A stretch of 64,000 nt of DNA from Certhia americana (lineage: Eukaryota > Chordata > Aves > Passeriformes > Certhiidae), in assembly GCA_018697195.1 (NCBI GenBank), contig CM031857.1:52721471-52785470 (forward strand), given 5' to 3'. Of the stretch, positions 37,901-46,594 are shown one piece after another. Under the pieces are notes generated by a model. It made no database searches, was not told the DNA's origin, and was given only the letters and a program-made list of their open reading frames with translations. Positions within the stretch are counted from its first letter, which is position 1. Each line of letters starts with the position of its first letter. The translations under genes and the position numbers were made by a program.

Positions 37901-39600
37901 AGCTGAAGCTACTGACTTTTGAGAGCTTTGGTCCTGGAATGACTGCTCTTAAAGCTGCAAGAGAAGTTCTGAGTTTGTGTCTTGTGCTTGTCAAATAGGG
38001 GTGAAGTCAGTTATTTCTTGCTCCTATGGCCTTTTGGAAGCCACAGCTTAGCATGGGCACTCTTCAGGCTCTTTCAGTGAAGGGTTCAGGGTGCAGGAGC
38101 ACTTTGGCAGAAACCCCACGCTTCTGGTCCTAAGCAGCCATTTTCCAAATCAGTCCGTTTCCCTCCATTTTCTGCATTCTCTTTTACTGTTCCCTCTGAG
38201 AGCAAACCAAACCAAAGCCAGATTTTTTTTTTTTTTCTGAGAAACAGCAAAGTGAGAACATGGCTAGTACTACCAGAATTCTCTGAATCTGCTAAAATAT
38301 ATAAAAATGTTTAACAGAGACCTGCTTTCCAAAGACTAGAAGCATCTTCTCTGTGATGCTGAACTTGGCTTTCTTACCTAGTTCCCAAACTTTAGCACAG
38401 GCTGCTGGAAGCACTATGGCTAGGTGGGAAGCTGTTCATAATCAGTGATAGAGAAGGGAATGTTCCTGTCTGCATGTTTCTCTCTCTCAGTTTCCCATGA
38501 GCAGAAGTTACGTGGTGTGTGCAGTCAGGTAAACATTTGCTCTTAAGAGAGCAAATATCTCCACTCTCCTGGGAAGCCCAGTGGCAGCCTGATAGGTTTT
38601 CAGGGAAATCTGCTGCCCAGGATTGCAACAGCTTTTCCTTTTTGTCTCAGTTGGATGCTGTGGAAGTTGGGCTTGCTAAATAGACTTAACAGTGGTGCAC
38701 CAGTGCTCTGACTGTTGTTCCACAGACACCTGACAGCATTGTCATAAGGCTCCTGGGCTCTGGATACCATGTTTTAGGAGGGGAAAATCCCTTAGAGTGG
38801 ATGGTGGTAACAGCAGTATTTACAGAGTGAGTGACAGGCATGAGATTTGGAAAACCAAGCAAAGCATCAAACCGAGCAAACTGGTTGGATACAGGTCACT
38901 TACGGCAATTAAGCAATAAGCCCAAATTGCTTTGCATTTAGAATTTAACCATTGTTTCTAAGGATGAAAGTAAGCATTTCAACATTGAAAATAATGCTAA
39001 CTACAAAGCCCCAGCTGGGGATTTGTAGAATACTAGAAACATTATCCAGGAGGCAAGGAAAAATGTTTCAAGTGCAAAAGCATCCTCTGCCTGCAGCAAC
39101 AAACTCCAGCTATTGCTCTTTGCCTGCAAGTGTTGCACTAGTGACAGACATAACCCCACAAGGAAGCCTTCCTTTTCCTAAGTCCCCAGCTGCAAGATGA
39201 GGGCTTGCTCCACAATCCAGGTCATATTGTGCTACAGAAAAATCACTCTAGCTCCAAAATACAAATTGAATTGGTTTAATTTTTGGTTTAGAAGATATGC
39301 TTAACTGGCATTATTCAGAGGTGCCTAGAGAAGGTTAAGTTTCCTGGCTTCAAGACCATGAGGTATGTCTAGGCAGTACAGAGTCCATCAGAAAAACCTC
39401 CTTTCTGCTATTAGACAGTTAACTGTACCCATAAGGTTGTTTTGTTTGGTTTTTTTCCTTCTTTTTTTCCAGACAGGCAACCAGTCCCTACACACTTACC
39501 CCTAGCATACACCCACAGTCCACCAGAGGATGAAGAGAAACTAATGGAGGTGCTGGAAGAGTTCTCCCAGAAGTTTAAATCTGCTTCTCCAGGAATTTAA
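13912..39600 (+). CDS. DHRS12: DHRS12, dehydrogenase/reductase SDR family member 12 (ten coding exons, complete)
   Basis: The coding exons are 13912-13967, 14609-14742, 17018-17100, 23547-23639, 24478-24559, 33901-33962, 34703-34807, 35362-35452, 36754-36891 and 39473-39600. They join in frame to 972 nt (323 residues plus stop), and every intron is GT-AG. The product is a short-chain dehydrogenase/reductase, an NAD(P)(H)-dependent oxidoreductase with a Rossmann fold; its physiological substrate is not well defined. The cofactor motif TGANSGIG is at residues 46-53, NNAG at 124-127, a Ser pair at 174-175 (ITVSSGG) and the YxxxK pair as YAQNK at 201-205, so the enzyme looks intact. Length is close to the human protein of about 317 residues. 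The start is chosen because MSWYRNTVWFVKGLREYT closely matches the known N-terminus and follows the CpG island. The hydrophobic start may mediate membrane association. The neighbouring WDFY2 is convergent, as in human. Confidence 0.95.
13968..14608 (+). other. DHRS12 intron 1
   Basis: A short intron of 641 bp. Its first part belongs to the CpG island and its last part holds a CR1 tail that ends about 170 bp before the exon 2 acceptor. Confidence 0.85.
14262..14437 (+). mobile_element. CR1 LINE 3' end in DHRS12 intron 1, sense
   Basis: It begins near GCAAAGCACTGGAACAGGCT, continues with ATCCCTGGAAGTGTTGAAAA and GGTTGGACTTGATGATCTTA, and ends at the decayed terminal TCTATGAT. The CR1 is 5'-truncated and intron-embedded. 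Confidence 0.9.
14609..14742 (+). CDS. DHRS12: DHRS12 coding exon 2 (cofactor-binding motif)
   Basis: The acceptor is TTGTTCAG. The exon encodes residues 19-64 in part, with GRSFLVTGANSGIGKATAKE, which includes the glycine-rich TGxxxGxG dinucleotide-binding motif. It ends AGGAGAG before GTGAGC. Confidence 0.95.
16051..16093 (+). repeat. 22-bp tandem duplication
   Basis: TGTTTCTATTAGGGATTAAT at 16051 is repeated immediately at 16073 with one G to A change. It is a simple two-copy duplication within intron 2. Confidence 0.85.
16353..16500 (-). mobile_element. decayed CR1 fragment, antisense
   Basis: GGAAGAGACCTCTAGAGGTC followed by GTCTCATTTGAAGCAGGATT parallels the reverse complement of the CR1 3' region (the 'efficient GACCTC... 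GAAGCAGGGTC' block). It is strongly diverged and its edges are uncertain. Confidence 0.5.
17018..17100 (+). CDS. DHRS12: DHRS12 coding exon 3
   Basis: The acceptor is CCACCAG and the donor GTGAGT. It encodes GGTVHLVCRNKERAEVARQE and on to GNQ, the second beta strand and helix of the Rossmann fold, where cofactor preference (NADP versus NAD) is usually set. The Arg in VCRN suggests NADPH preference; that is inference. Confidence 0.95.
17244..17306. repeat. cluster of short inverted repeats, including a perfect 11-bp stem
   Basis: Three palindromic units are packed in 63 bp. TTCAAATGATTTGAA spans 17244-17258, GAAGTGATTAACTTC spans 17256-17270, and ACATCACCTAA (17280-17290) pairs perfectly with TTAGGTGATGT (17296-17306) across a 5-nt loop CTTCA. 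Confidence 0.85.
17738..18300 (+). mobile_element. solo LTR copy 1 (avian ERVL-like), sense
   Basis: GGTTTTAGCTGGGATAGAGT near the start, then TTGCTGAACCGTGCTCACAG, GCATATGACATC-type text, TGAATTCCTTGTTTTACTTT and a final CCCACTGGGAGTGGACTG block resemble a common passerine LTR that opens TGTCCTGGTTT and ends near a GGGGCTGAACTAC tail. The same order of blocks occurs again at 21618-22283 in the same orientation. No internal retroviral genes are present. Edges are approximate. Confidence 0.7.
19512..19606 (-). mobile_element. CR1 3' fragment, antisense
   Basis: ATTCACAGAATGGCTATGGC followed by GGTCATCTGGTCCAATGTCC and TCAAGCAGGGTCATCCTAGA is the reverse complement of the CR1 3' end. It is a short remnant. 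Confidence 0.85.
20118..20178 (+). repeat. T-rich low-complexity tract
   Basis: Runs of T interrupted by single C residues over about 60 bp. It lies a few hundred bases upstream of the CR1 5' portion and in the pyrimidine orientation of the DHRS12 transcript. Confidence 0.9.
20400..21617 (+). mobile_element. CR1 LINE 5' portion (ORF1 region and start of ORF2), sense
   Basis: GGGCCTGGGGCAGCACATAA and the GGGTGCTGAGCTGCCAGGTG / GACAGGAGGAGATGAGCAGG blocks match what I know of the CR1 ORF1 region, and GACCTGGAGTTCATCAAGAG belongs further along it. AAATCCATGTATGACTGCAG and AGCTGTGATCTCACTGGGAT near 21530-21560 look like the start of the endonuclease region of ORF2. All frames are broken, so it is inactive. 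The long open frames on the opposite strand here (for example 20497-21060) are antisense shadows. CR1 copies that retain 5' sequence are uncommon. Confidence 0.65.
21618..22283 (+). mobile_element. solo LTR copy 2 (same family as copy 1), sense, disrupted
   Basis: GTAGGGTTAATTTTCTTCAC, then GTGGGGCTGTATTTCGGATT, TTGCTGAACAGGGCTTACAA, CAGACCATATAACATCATGC and GGCTTTTGCTTTCCCTATTA follow the order of blocks in the LTR at 17738-18300. The block ending TGAATTCCTTGT is separated from TTGCTTTTGTGTTTGGCTTT by a foreign 5S rRNA-like segment. The LTR sits between the 5' and 3' portions of a CR1. No internal retroviral genes are present. Confidence 0.7.
22038..22150 (-). pseudogene. 5S rRNA pseudogene
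   Basis: Read on the minus strand, the segment contains CATACCACCCTGAGAATACC, CTAAGCAGAGTTGGACCTGG, TTAGTATTTGGAAGGGAAAC and GCCTGGGAATACCGGGTGCT, that is nearly the whole of vertebrate 5S rRNA in order. Many differences from the functional gene are C-to-T or G-to-A changes, as expected of CpG decay, and the 5' GCCTACGG box is altered. A short T-run follows the 3' end, where a Pol III terminator would be. It lies antisense to DHRS12 inside LTR copy 2. No tRNA-like or LINE-like tail follows, which argues against a 5S-headed SINE. Confidence 0.85.
22285..23172 (+). mobile_element. CR1 LINE 3' portion (reverse transcriptase remnant to 3' end), sense
   Basis: The decayed frame reads LLNFDKTFYMVCHDILVTSL and then CGLDWWMKRW, matching the CR1 reverse transcriptase region (LDFSKAFDTV...LL...GLD.WT..W). 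Downstream are GGACCTGGGAGTGACAAGGT, TGTCCTGGAGTGAGTCCAGC-like and GTTTTTACCATGAGGGGGAT blocks and the terminal TCTCTTCCAACCTAGATTAT. Much of ORF2 between this and the 5' portion is missing. Frameshifts and stops make it inactive. Confidence 0.85.
23547..23639 (+). CDS. DHRS12: DHRS12 coding exon 4
   Basis: The acceptor is CCTTTAG and the donor GTAAGT. It encodes exactly 31 codons beginning NIFLHIVDLSNPKEIWKFAE. The D-L pair in IVDLS corresponds to the conserved Asp that contacts the adenine ring in SDR enzymes. Confidence 0.95.
23640..24477 (+). other. DHRS12 intron 4
   Basis: About 0.84 kb, with a short A-run at 23832-23845 and a possible LTR in its 3' half. Confidence 0.75.
24129..24385 (+). 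mobile_element. possible LTR fragment, sense
   Basis: TGTCCTGGTTTAGGGCAAAT opens like several avian LTRs, and an AATAAA lies at about 24345 followed by AGCTACAGTGTGTAG. I cannot see a clear 3' terminus or a target-site duplication, so this may be unique sequence. Confidence 0.35.
24478..24559 (+). CDS. DHRS12: DHRS12 coding exon 5 (NNAG motif)
   Basis: The acceptor is TTTTACAG and the donor GTGAGT. It encodes INNAGCMVNNRELTEDGLEK and on to NTLG. NNAG stabilises the central beta sheet of SDR folds. Confidence 0.96.
24560..33900 (+). other. DHRS12 intron 5
   Basis: The largest intron of the gene (9.3 kb). It contains a tandem 14-bp duplication near 24596-24630, GTTT-rich low-complexity patches at about 28978-29030 and 29120-29145, and a CpG-rich patch near 32455-32640. 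Stretches between 24890 and 32280 show no recognised gene, RNA or mobile element. An open frame at 24956-25222 resembles nothing known. Confidence 0.7.
32455..32640. promoter_or_regulatory. CpG-rich intronic patch with a CRE/ATF-like site
   Basis: CpG dinucleotides are concentrated here (ATCGCGGC, GTCGGCGGG, ACACGACCGGG, CTCGCATT, TGCGGTG) while the surrounding intron is nearly CpG-free. GATGATGTCATCGC near 32500 carries TGATGTCA, an ATF/CREB-like site. It could be an enhancer or an alternative promoter; no exon is evident beside it. Confidence 0.4.
33901..33962 (+). CDS. DHRS12: DHRS12 coding exon 6
   Basis: The acceptor is GTCTTTTAG and the donor GTGAGT. It encodes TYIMTTALVPLLEKAADSRV plus the shared Gly codon, equivalent to the helix preceding the catalytic strand. 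Confidence 0.95.
33963..34702 (+). other. DHRS12 intron 6
   Basis: About 0.74 kb with no mobile element recognised. Its last 60 bp are a T-rich imperfect tandem repeat that runs into the exon 7 acceptor. Confidence 0.8.
34646..34694 (+). repeat. 19-bp direct repeat in the exon 7 polypyrimidine tract
   Basis: GTTTGTTTTTCATTCATTT occurs at 34646-34664 and again identically at 34676-34694, 30 bp apart, just before the ATTACAG acceptor at 34696-34702. Confidence 0.9.
34703..34807 (+). CDS. DHRS12: DHRS12 coding exon 7 (catalytic Ser, Tyr and Lys)
   Basis: Exactly 35 codons, ITVSSGGMLVQKLNISDLQS through YAQNK, before donor GTACAG. The exon holds the catalytic Ser (174 or 175), Tyr201 and Lys205. 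A 205-codon open frame from 34466 to 35083 reads through this exon and both flanking introns; only the exon is real. Confidence 0.97.
34808..35361 (+). other. DHRS12 intron 7
   Basis: About 0.55 kb. It remains open in the exon 7 frame for some 90 codons but shows no family resemblance; nothing else recognised. Confidence 0.8.
35362..35452 (+). CDS. DHRS12: DHRS12 coding exon 8
   Basis: The acceptor is TATCCTAG and the donor GTAACA. It encodes RQQVVMTEQWAKAHRNIHFS and VMHPGWADTP. The HPGW.DTP segment is the SDR loop after the active-site helix (PG motif). Confidence 0.95.
35453..36753 (+). other. DHRS12 intron 8
   Basis: About 1.3 kb of unique-looking intron with short T-runs. No mobile element or RNA was recognised. 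Confidence 0.75.
36754..36891 (+). CDS. DHRS12: DHRS12 coding exon 9
   Basis: The acceptor is TTTCCAG and the donor GTAAGG. It encodes AVRSSMPDFYERMKNSLRTE and QGADTVLWLAVSAEATKLPS through GLFFQ, the C-terminal substrate-side helices. The 160-codon open frame on the opposite strand is an antisense shadow. Confidence 0.95.
36892..39472 (+). other. DHRS12 intron 9
   Basis: About 2.6 kb with a 14-base T-run at 38223-38236. No mobile element, RNA or additional exon was recognised. Confidence 0.75.
39473..39600 (+). CDS. DHRS12: DHRS12 coding exon 10 and stop
   Basis: A long T-rich tract ends in CCAG at 39469-39472. The exon encodes DRQPVPTHLPLAYTHSPPED, then EEKLMEVLEEFSQKFKSASP, ending GI and TAA at 39598-39600. 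Confidence 0.95.
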
Positions 39601-39850
39601 TGTCTCTGCTGACACAGCATCACCACAAATCTTCTAATTACACAGTAGCCTGCTGTTAAGGGGAAGTAGGATGCCCCAGGCCTGTTAAAAATGAATTAGG
39701 TTCAGGTGTTCTCATAATCAGGTGGTAGAGTGGCACCCGTGTCATTTTTTTTCTGCTGCCAAGTCTCTCCCATTGTGAACATGCAGCTGCCGCCTCAAGA
39801 CACACTAAGGTTGTGTTCTCTGGATTGGAAGAAAAATGGAGAGGCATTAA

Positions 39851-39856
39851 AATAAA
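39851..39856 (+). promoter_or_regulatory. DHRS12: DHRS12 polyadenylation signal AATAAA
   Basis: AATAAA lies 250 nt after the stop codon. This implies a 3'UTR of roughly 270 nt ending near 39870. Confidence 0.7.
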
Positions 39857-41908
39857 CCCTGAGACTTTGTAAAGTTACCTAGAATAATTTAAAACACTCA
39901 GCACAGAGAAATGCAGAGGAGTGTACTTTCAGTAGCCTTCGTGAAGGACTTCAGGAAAGAAGTGGGAATGTTTTAAACAACTTTTAAGTGCTGTATTTGA
40001 CAGGTTGGTGGCTTCCTTCACTGCATGAGGGTGATTGGGCTCAAACGTAACTGGGAATGCAGAAACTCTCTTGCAGAGCCTGCTTAGCTTAAGGGGAAGG
40101 ATTCCTCACAGCCTTCAGTTTCTATAAATTAGTGTTGGTATGCAGAAGTGATCTGCTTCCTCATGTTTAAACAGCAAGAATTTAGGAACACTGCCAAATG
40201 CCTTCCACATTACTTTATGGAGCCAGGGCTAAACATTATCCCATTTATGTCAAAATACCATGAAGTAGGAGGTTTCAACACAACACACCAGACATGGCTG
40301 GATCCAGCAGAGAAATGGCTGCATGACTGTAGGCATGAAAAGAAACAACATGCTAAGCTGTATCTGCTTGCCCTTTCTGTGAGAGATTAAAGGGAATTGT
40401 TTTACCAATATGAATGGACTAAGAGGGGAAGGGAACACTGGGAAGGGGCACAGGTTTTAGAGGAGAATCCACCTCCTGATGAGGGGCTTTTGTCTGGATC
40501 TGATTATTTCTAGAAACAGAGAATGGTATTCATCTTACCTGATCTGTGGACATTTGAATTACTCACCGAGTTTCTCACTGTAAATTGTTAGAGGGAAAAA
40601 TGGACTTTTTCACAGGGATTTACTGGATCTAATTTAAGAAACGTCACCAACAGTGCTGCATCTTTCTAATAGTGCTGAAGGCAATCAGCTCAGACTAAGA
40701 CATTCTGGTGGGACTCATTTTATCTTAATTATTTCAAATTTACTGCAAAGCCAAGACTATTATTAACAAAGATAACACCTTTTCTCCTGAACTGTGTGTG
40801 TTTATTAACCAACTGCCTCCAGAACCCAGCCAAGTTGCTGCACTTTCACATGTGGCTCACACCAGTGTGGTAGGGCCAAGGATATAAACACAGGTATAAC
40901 ACAGATGTTCTTGAGCTCTCTGCAGTGACTGGCAGCTAAAGACTGCTGATGGACAGACAAGCGTTCCTTATGTCATCTGCTTTATGTAATTTATTTTCCT
41001 CCTGGCTGATGGTATTTCCTCATTATTCAAAGATCTCTTATTAAGCATCAGTTTTAAAAAACCCCTGTATTTTTCAGCCTATTTTCAATCTCCTTAGAAA
41101 TAAACACTTTACTGTCAGAGAGGCCCTGAGAAAAATTTTCCCTTGATAAGCAATGCTCAGACAAGTCAGGCTGCCACAGCTCCTCCTGAAGAGGCTGGGT
41201 CAGCATTCAAACTATTGCCTCATTTATCAACTTAACTCCTTCTTGCACTACAGTGAAAGAAAACAACAGCAAGGCTTGTACAGAGGTTTATTTCCTGCAA
41301 ATCTGGTATTAACATTCTCTGTGGTTTCAGCTGTTAAATACAGTTATCCAAGAGAAGGGCATGGCTGGAAGCATATATAGTAACTACATTTCTTAAGCCA
41401 ATAGCTGCAAGGCTAATAAAAACATTTGCATTATTTAGTATTTACATCAATTTGCTTCTCAGCTCTACAGTACAGAAGAAAACTTTAATGACTGGTATTT
41501 AAATAGTCCATAAAAGTAAAAACTGTGCAGATACTATATATGTATATATTTAACACATTTTAGTCCACATTCTGTACTAGTGTATTTGAATAGCCTATAT
41601 TTTTCATTTTGTGTCACAGCTTAAAAATTAAGCCGAAATTAAGAAAACTGCTTTAATCAAAGTTTAGTCACAGTGTCAAAGAGCAACATGCTATGGTTTA
41701 AGAGCAGTTCTGATTTAAAAAGAACTAAGCCACAGGAACAGCAACTAGAAGCAAAGTCCAGAGTTTCATACACTTTGGTATTATCATCCTGCTGATGCTT
41801 TATTTCAGCCTGATTCCACAAGAGCAAACATGGCATGTGGCTGAAAGCCAGCGAGAGGATTTGTGCTAATGCAATCCAGAATGACTTGCACAGTGAATAT
41901 ATTTACAG

Positions 41909-42275
41909 ACTCACAGAATATGCTGAGTTGGAAGGGACCCACAAGGGTCATGAAGACCAACTCCTGGCTCTGCACAGGAGAACCATCCCCGAGTCTCAGC
42001 ATGTGCCTGAGAGCATTGTCCGAATGCTTCTTCAACTCTTTCAGGCTTGGTGCAGTGACCACTTCCCTGGGGAGCTCTTCCAGTGCCCAGGCCACCCTCT
42101 GGGTGAAGAACCTTTTTTTAATCTCCAGCCTAAACCTACCCTGACAACTTCAGGCCGTTCCCTTGGGCACTGTCACTGGTGACCACACAGAAGAGATCAG
42201 TGCCTGCCCCTTCTCTTCCCCTCACAAGGAAGTTGTAGACTGTGATTAGGTTTCCCCTCAGTCTCTTCTTCCACT
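41909..42275 (-). mobile_element. CR1 LINE 3' fragment, antisense
   Basis: GACTCACAGAATATGCTGAG and TTGGAAGGGACCCACAAGGG open the reverse-complemented CR1 3' end. TTCCAGTGCCCAGGCCACCC, ATCTCCAGCCTAAACCTACC and GGTTTCCCCTCAGTCTCTTC follow in the expected order. It is 5'-truncated near 42275 and decayed. Confidence 0.92.
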
Positions 42276-43008
42276 TTTAAAACTTTATGAGCAAAATAAA
42301 AATAGCATCCAGTGACAGATGACCAGAAAATGAAGGCGGCACAGGTCCTTGCTAAGCAGTGCACACTGGGAGTTTGAGAGCATACCCGGTTCTTGGGAAT
42401 GGAATGGAATGACAAGCACAGCAGCTGCTCTTGCCACCCTTTCCTGTCCATGTGCAGTCCAACACTTGTGGCAGCTTTGAGGCTTTTATGACTCTGACTT
42501 CACTCTGATGGCTTTACATTTTTCTTCATTTCATGAAGTCATCTAGTTGGGAAGTTTTTGCTTTCAGGGATCTTGCACAGGAATATAGCACCACAGAGCA
42601 CCTGTGGAGTTGGTCATTTCCCTACATCCTAATGGAAAGGCACAGCCTATCAGTGCAGTGTGACTGACTGCAGTGATGCAGGGGCCACTGCAACTTTGCT
42701 TTTTGTCTTGGATGAAATTTTTAGGAGGTTAATGTAACAAGTATCAAACAATTTTGTAAACTGCATTTTGTCTTAAGTTTAATTTCTGAGTCATCTTTAT
42801 TCATTGTTAAAAAACCCAACACAATAAACTAAATCAACCTGCTATTGATTAAAGGTATAAAAAATTGTTTGTTGTTTGCCTTTGAATGGGGACACTCCCG
42901 TACATACCTCACAATTTTGGAGTAAACTGCATATACCAATTGTTGGCATTTGCAGCAACATACACTCCAGCTTCTGTGTTCCACGCAGTGGAAACAAGGT
43001 GTGAGCAG

Positions 43009-43098
43009 GGCCACCTGTTCCTGTTAAACAAGGCTCAGGTGGGATCTTGAACAGGCCACCCGTTCCTGTTAAACAAGGCTCAGGTGGGATGTTGAACA
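43009..43098 (+). repeat. 45-bp tandem duplication (two copies)
   Basis: The unit at 43009-43053 begins GGCCACCTGTTCCTGTTAAA and is repeated at 43054-43098 with two substitutions. The period is 45 bp exactly. No coding role is apparent. Confidence 0.93.
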
Positions 43099-46000
43099 TG
43101 CAGTGCCTGGTCTCAAAGGGAGTTCTGCTTTGTCCTTCATTATATCCTGGTAAGTCAGTCCTGCAAACCTCAATGTAAATAAATCTATTTGGTGGGGGAC
43201 AGCCCCAGCCATTTCAATTGTCAGTACAAGCACTACTTTGTATTTTTGTAATGACAGAGCCTTTGTAAGGCCATGGCACGTGGAGCAGTGGTAGTTTTTT
43301 TTGAGCAATGCTGAACTTGGTGAAACAGTGGAAGTGGGCAGCTATGAAGCAGTTTAACAAGTTCCTCAGTATGTTACTCTCTCACCCTCCCTGCAAAAAT
43401 AAAGCAACCCATCTCATGACACTGGATCACACTCATCTAAAGCTAGTGCTGGTCAACATCCACCCACTGTCTCTTTAAACAGGCAGTTTCCACTCCAGCA
43501 GCACAAAGCTTTGCATCCTCCCTAGCTCAGCTCACAGTATTTCCCTGTTGGTCTCAGGCTTCCATCTTTTGCTTTTTTGGGACAGGTAATTCTGGACACA
43601 CTCAGGCAGAGCCAGGGACTGATTACAGGATATAATTTTGAAATGCAACTAAGGTGACTCAAAAATTCTGTTTTCCTGCAGTTACCCAAAAAGCACTGAT
43701 CTAAACAATGAGAGAAAGAAGGCTTTGAAAAGACACTGAATCTGATAGGGAGCAAGTGCAACAAAAACATTTCTAGGACTAAAAGTGATCAAATCCAAGA
43801 ACTTCAATTTGTGAAGTAGGTCAGTATTTATGTTCCTCTCTCTAGAGGGAGCCATCAGATAAACTTAAAGAAAAATGATGTACTCCTCTGAAGGAAGTTT
43901 GTTCTCACTCAAAACAAAAGCTAATGCTCAGCTGTAGCTGTATGAAGAGACACAGTGTCAGCCTGGCCAAAAATTTTCAGCAGGACAGGTTTCTACCCTG
44001 CTGCCAGGAGAAACCTCAAACCTTTGCTGTACCAGCAGTGCCAGTGCTATTTCACAGATAAAAATATTGTCCAAACAGGGGAAGAGTGCAAACTTCAGGG
44101 AGAAAGGTCCCAGGAAGTGCCATTTTCTTTGATAGCTAAAAATCTTGAGCATCTTCCCTTTACTTTCCAGTCCAAAATCCACAAGGCACAGGGAGCCTTG
44201 AAGCAATGCACAAAATTGTGCAATTCCTCCGCTGCCCAGACACTGTTTCCTTTGGGCTGCTGACCCACTGCCAGGCACTCAGGGCAAGAATTTGTCCTGG
44301 CAAGAGACACATCCATACAACAGCTGTCAGTTTTATGACAATTCACAGAACAGGCAGGTGAATGAGTTCAGTCAAGACTCAATAAACCAATAAACCAAAC
44401 ATTACACACATAGAGAAGGAAAGGAAATAGCCAAAAGCTGATAGAAATTAGTTTAGTGGGATTAAGATACCACAGTTTATTCAGCTGCATCAGAGACACT
44501 TATTTATATAATGGAACAGTACTGGAAAGTGTTACAGTGTAGTTGGTAGAAAAGATGGTCGAACTGTTGAGTAGCATACCTACAAAACACTGACCTGAAC
44601 AAAATCCAGTAAGATCTTTATTTCATATAAAATCCTTCTAATCAAAGACAGCAAAGCCCACAAGATATTGGTCAGTATGACAAACTTTACTTACTAAACA
44701 GCCAGAAACAAGGCCCAGCCTTTGGAAAGCTAAACCTCTTCCTCAACTGAAACTAGAACTAATGACAAAGACGTACCAAGGAAGTTTGTATACTTGTTTA
44801 TTTGTGAAAATTTCTTAATTACTTGGCCATGGTAAACCCACAGAATTTTCTTGGGACAGGATAAATTAGGGGTCTTAGGAATAGGTCTTTCACATCTAAA
44901 GGAAGCCCTGACATATTACAAAATGTAAGTATCAAGGTGATAAACCCTTTAATAAATTCAGATTATTTATTGTCTAAGGAACAAATAACTGGAGAGAAGC
45001 AAAACTATCTTCATAAGGCCTGACACCTCTTTTGTACCATCCCAGCAGTGATGTGTCTCTTCCCCATCCTCCTAATGTCGAAGTGCTTATGCATTTAATG
45101 CAGTTCTGAAAAAAAACTATTGAGGTAGATATACATTATTTGGCAAGTGAACCAAAGAACAAGAAATAGAATTCAAATCTTCATAGACTGGAACAACTCT
45201 GTGTTTCTTGCGGCTTCTGGATCTGGACCATGGCTGCTGGCTGGCTTACAGTACTGGGATGGGGGGATGGTTTGGCTTTATACAGTCCTGGTGAATATTC
45301 ATTTCTATACTGTAGGTGCTTTTTGTTTTGGTTTGGGTTTTTTAGGTTTTGTTTGTATGCTGATAACATCCATTCTTGGTATCCCCTTTTGCACAGACTT
45401 TGCCAGAACTGTGCTCTCTTGTTTTCATTTTGGTTTGAGTTCAATGTTCCTACTTGGCAGCAATTTTGATTGAACTCAATCTTTCTCTTCTGAGCAGTAC
45501 AATGTGTCCTGCTGCAAACAAAATTTCAGAGATGGCCAAAGACTAGTCACAAGGGAAAATCCCCAAACTGGGAAAATGCAATGAAAAGTCACATATGATC
45601 ACACAAAGTTCATCTCAAATCCCAGAACTTCAGGTTATTGGCAAACTTGGGACTACATTTTTCCTTCTGAGGAGCAAAGATTTCCTGCCAACATTCACAA
45701 GATGCAATTTTGAAGAGAAAAACCTCTGTCTTCCTGAATATTACATAAAAGGTCATCACAGAAGGGACTCAGCACATCAACACATCCTGAAAAAAGGATC
45801 AAGTTTGTAGATACTGTTGCCACACATAGGAAAAAAGTCTAAATCCTAACTGAAAACATCCTATATGGTCAATGTGGTCTCCAGGAAAGGACATGGTCTG
45901 TAAAACCACACATTGCAGCCCTATTTCCTACATGCTACAAAACAGAACTTTGGTCACTGCTACACAAATCCTATTTGGAACAGTGAGGACAGACATAGAT

Positions 46001-46113
46001 AAAATTTGCTAATTTGTTAGTAATTAATTTGGTAGTAGTTTAGATTTAAGGAAAGATACTAATTTTTTCCTTCTCTAGGCAATAGAGTAGACACAGGCAT
46101 TAAGTAGACTTTG

Positions 46114-46575
46114 AATCACAGAATGGCTGAGGTGGGAAAGAACCTTCAAAAGTTATCTGGTCCCACTCAAGCAGGGTCACTTAGGGGAGGTTGCCCAGGG
46201 TCATATACAGTTGAATTTTGAATATCTCCAAGGATGGAAAACTCACAGACTACCTGCCTGGCCAGTCTGTGCCCATGCATAGTCACCCTCACAGTAAAAA
46301 TTGTTTCCTCATGTTCAGAGGAAATCTGTGTTTCAGTTTGTTCCCATTGCCTCTGGCCCTGTCACTGGACACCAGAGCATCCGCTTTGTACCCTCCCTTC
46401 AGGCATTTATACACACTGATGAGATCCCTCTGAGCCTTCTTTTCTCCAAGATGAACAGTCCCAGCTCTCCTAGATATGCTCCAGTACCTTAGACTATCTC
46501 AGTGACCCATTGCTGGACTCCATCCAGTAGTTTCATTTCTCTCTTGTACTGGGAAGTACAGAAACAGACACAGAA
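46114..46575 (-). mobile_element. CR1 LINE 3' fragment, antisense
   Basis: AATCACAGAATGGCTGAGGT and TCAAGCAGGGTCACTTAGGG begin it. TTCCCATTGCCTCTGGCCCT, GATGAGATCCCTCTGAGCCT and CTGGACTCCATCCAGTAGTT follow, all reverse-complement CR1 blocks. It is 5'-truncated at its right edge, where a 17-base A-run (46578-46594) follows. Confidence 0.93.
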
Positions 46576-46577
46576 AT

Positions 46578-46594
46578 AAAAAAAAAAAAAAAAG
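46578..46594 (+). repeat. A-run of 17
   Basis: A homopolymer adjoins the truncated edge of the antisense CR1 fragment. Confidence 0.9.

Noticed and set aside
45147..45473. 108-codon hydrophobic frame that could look like a small membrane protein
   Set aside because: The hydrophobicity follows from G/T-rich low-complexity sequence; there is no promoter, splice context or family resemblance.
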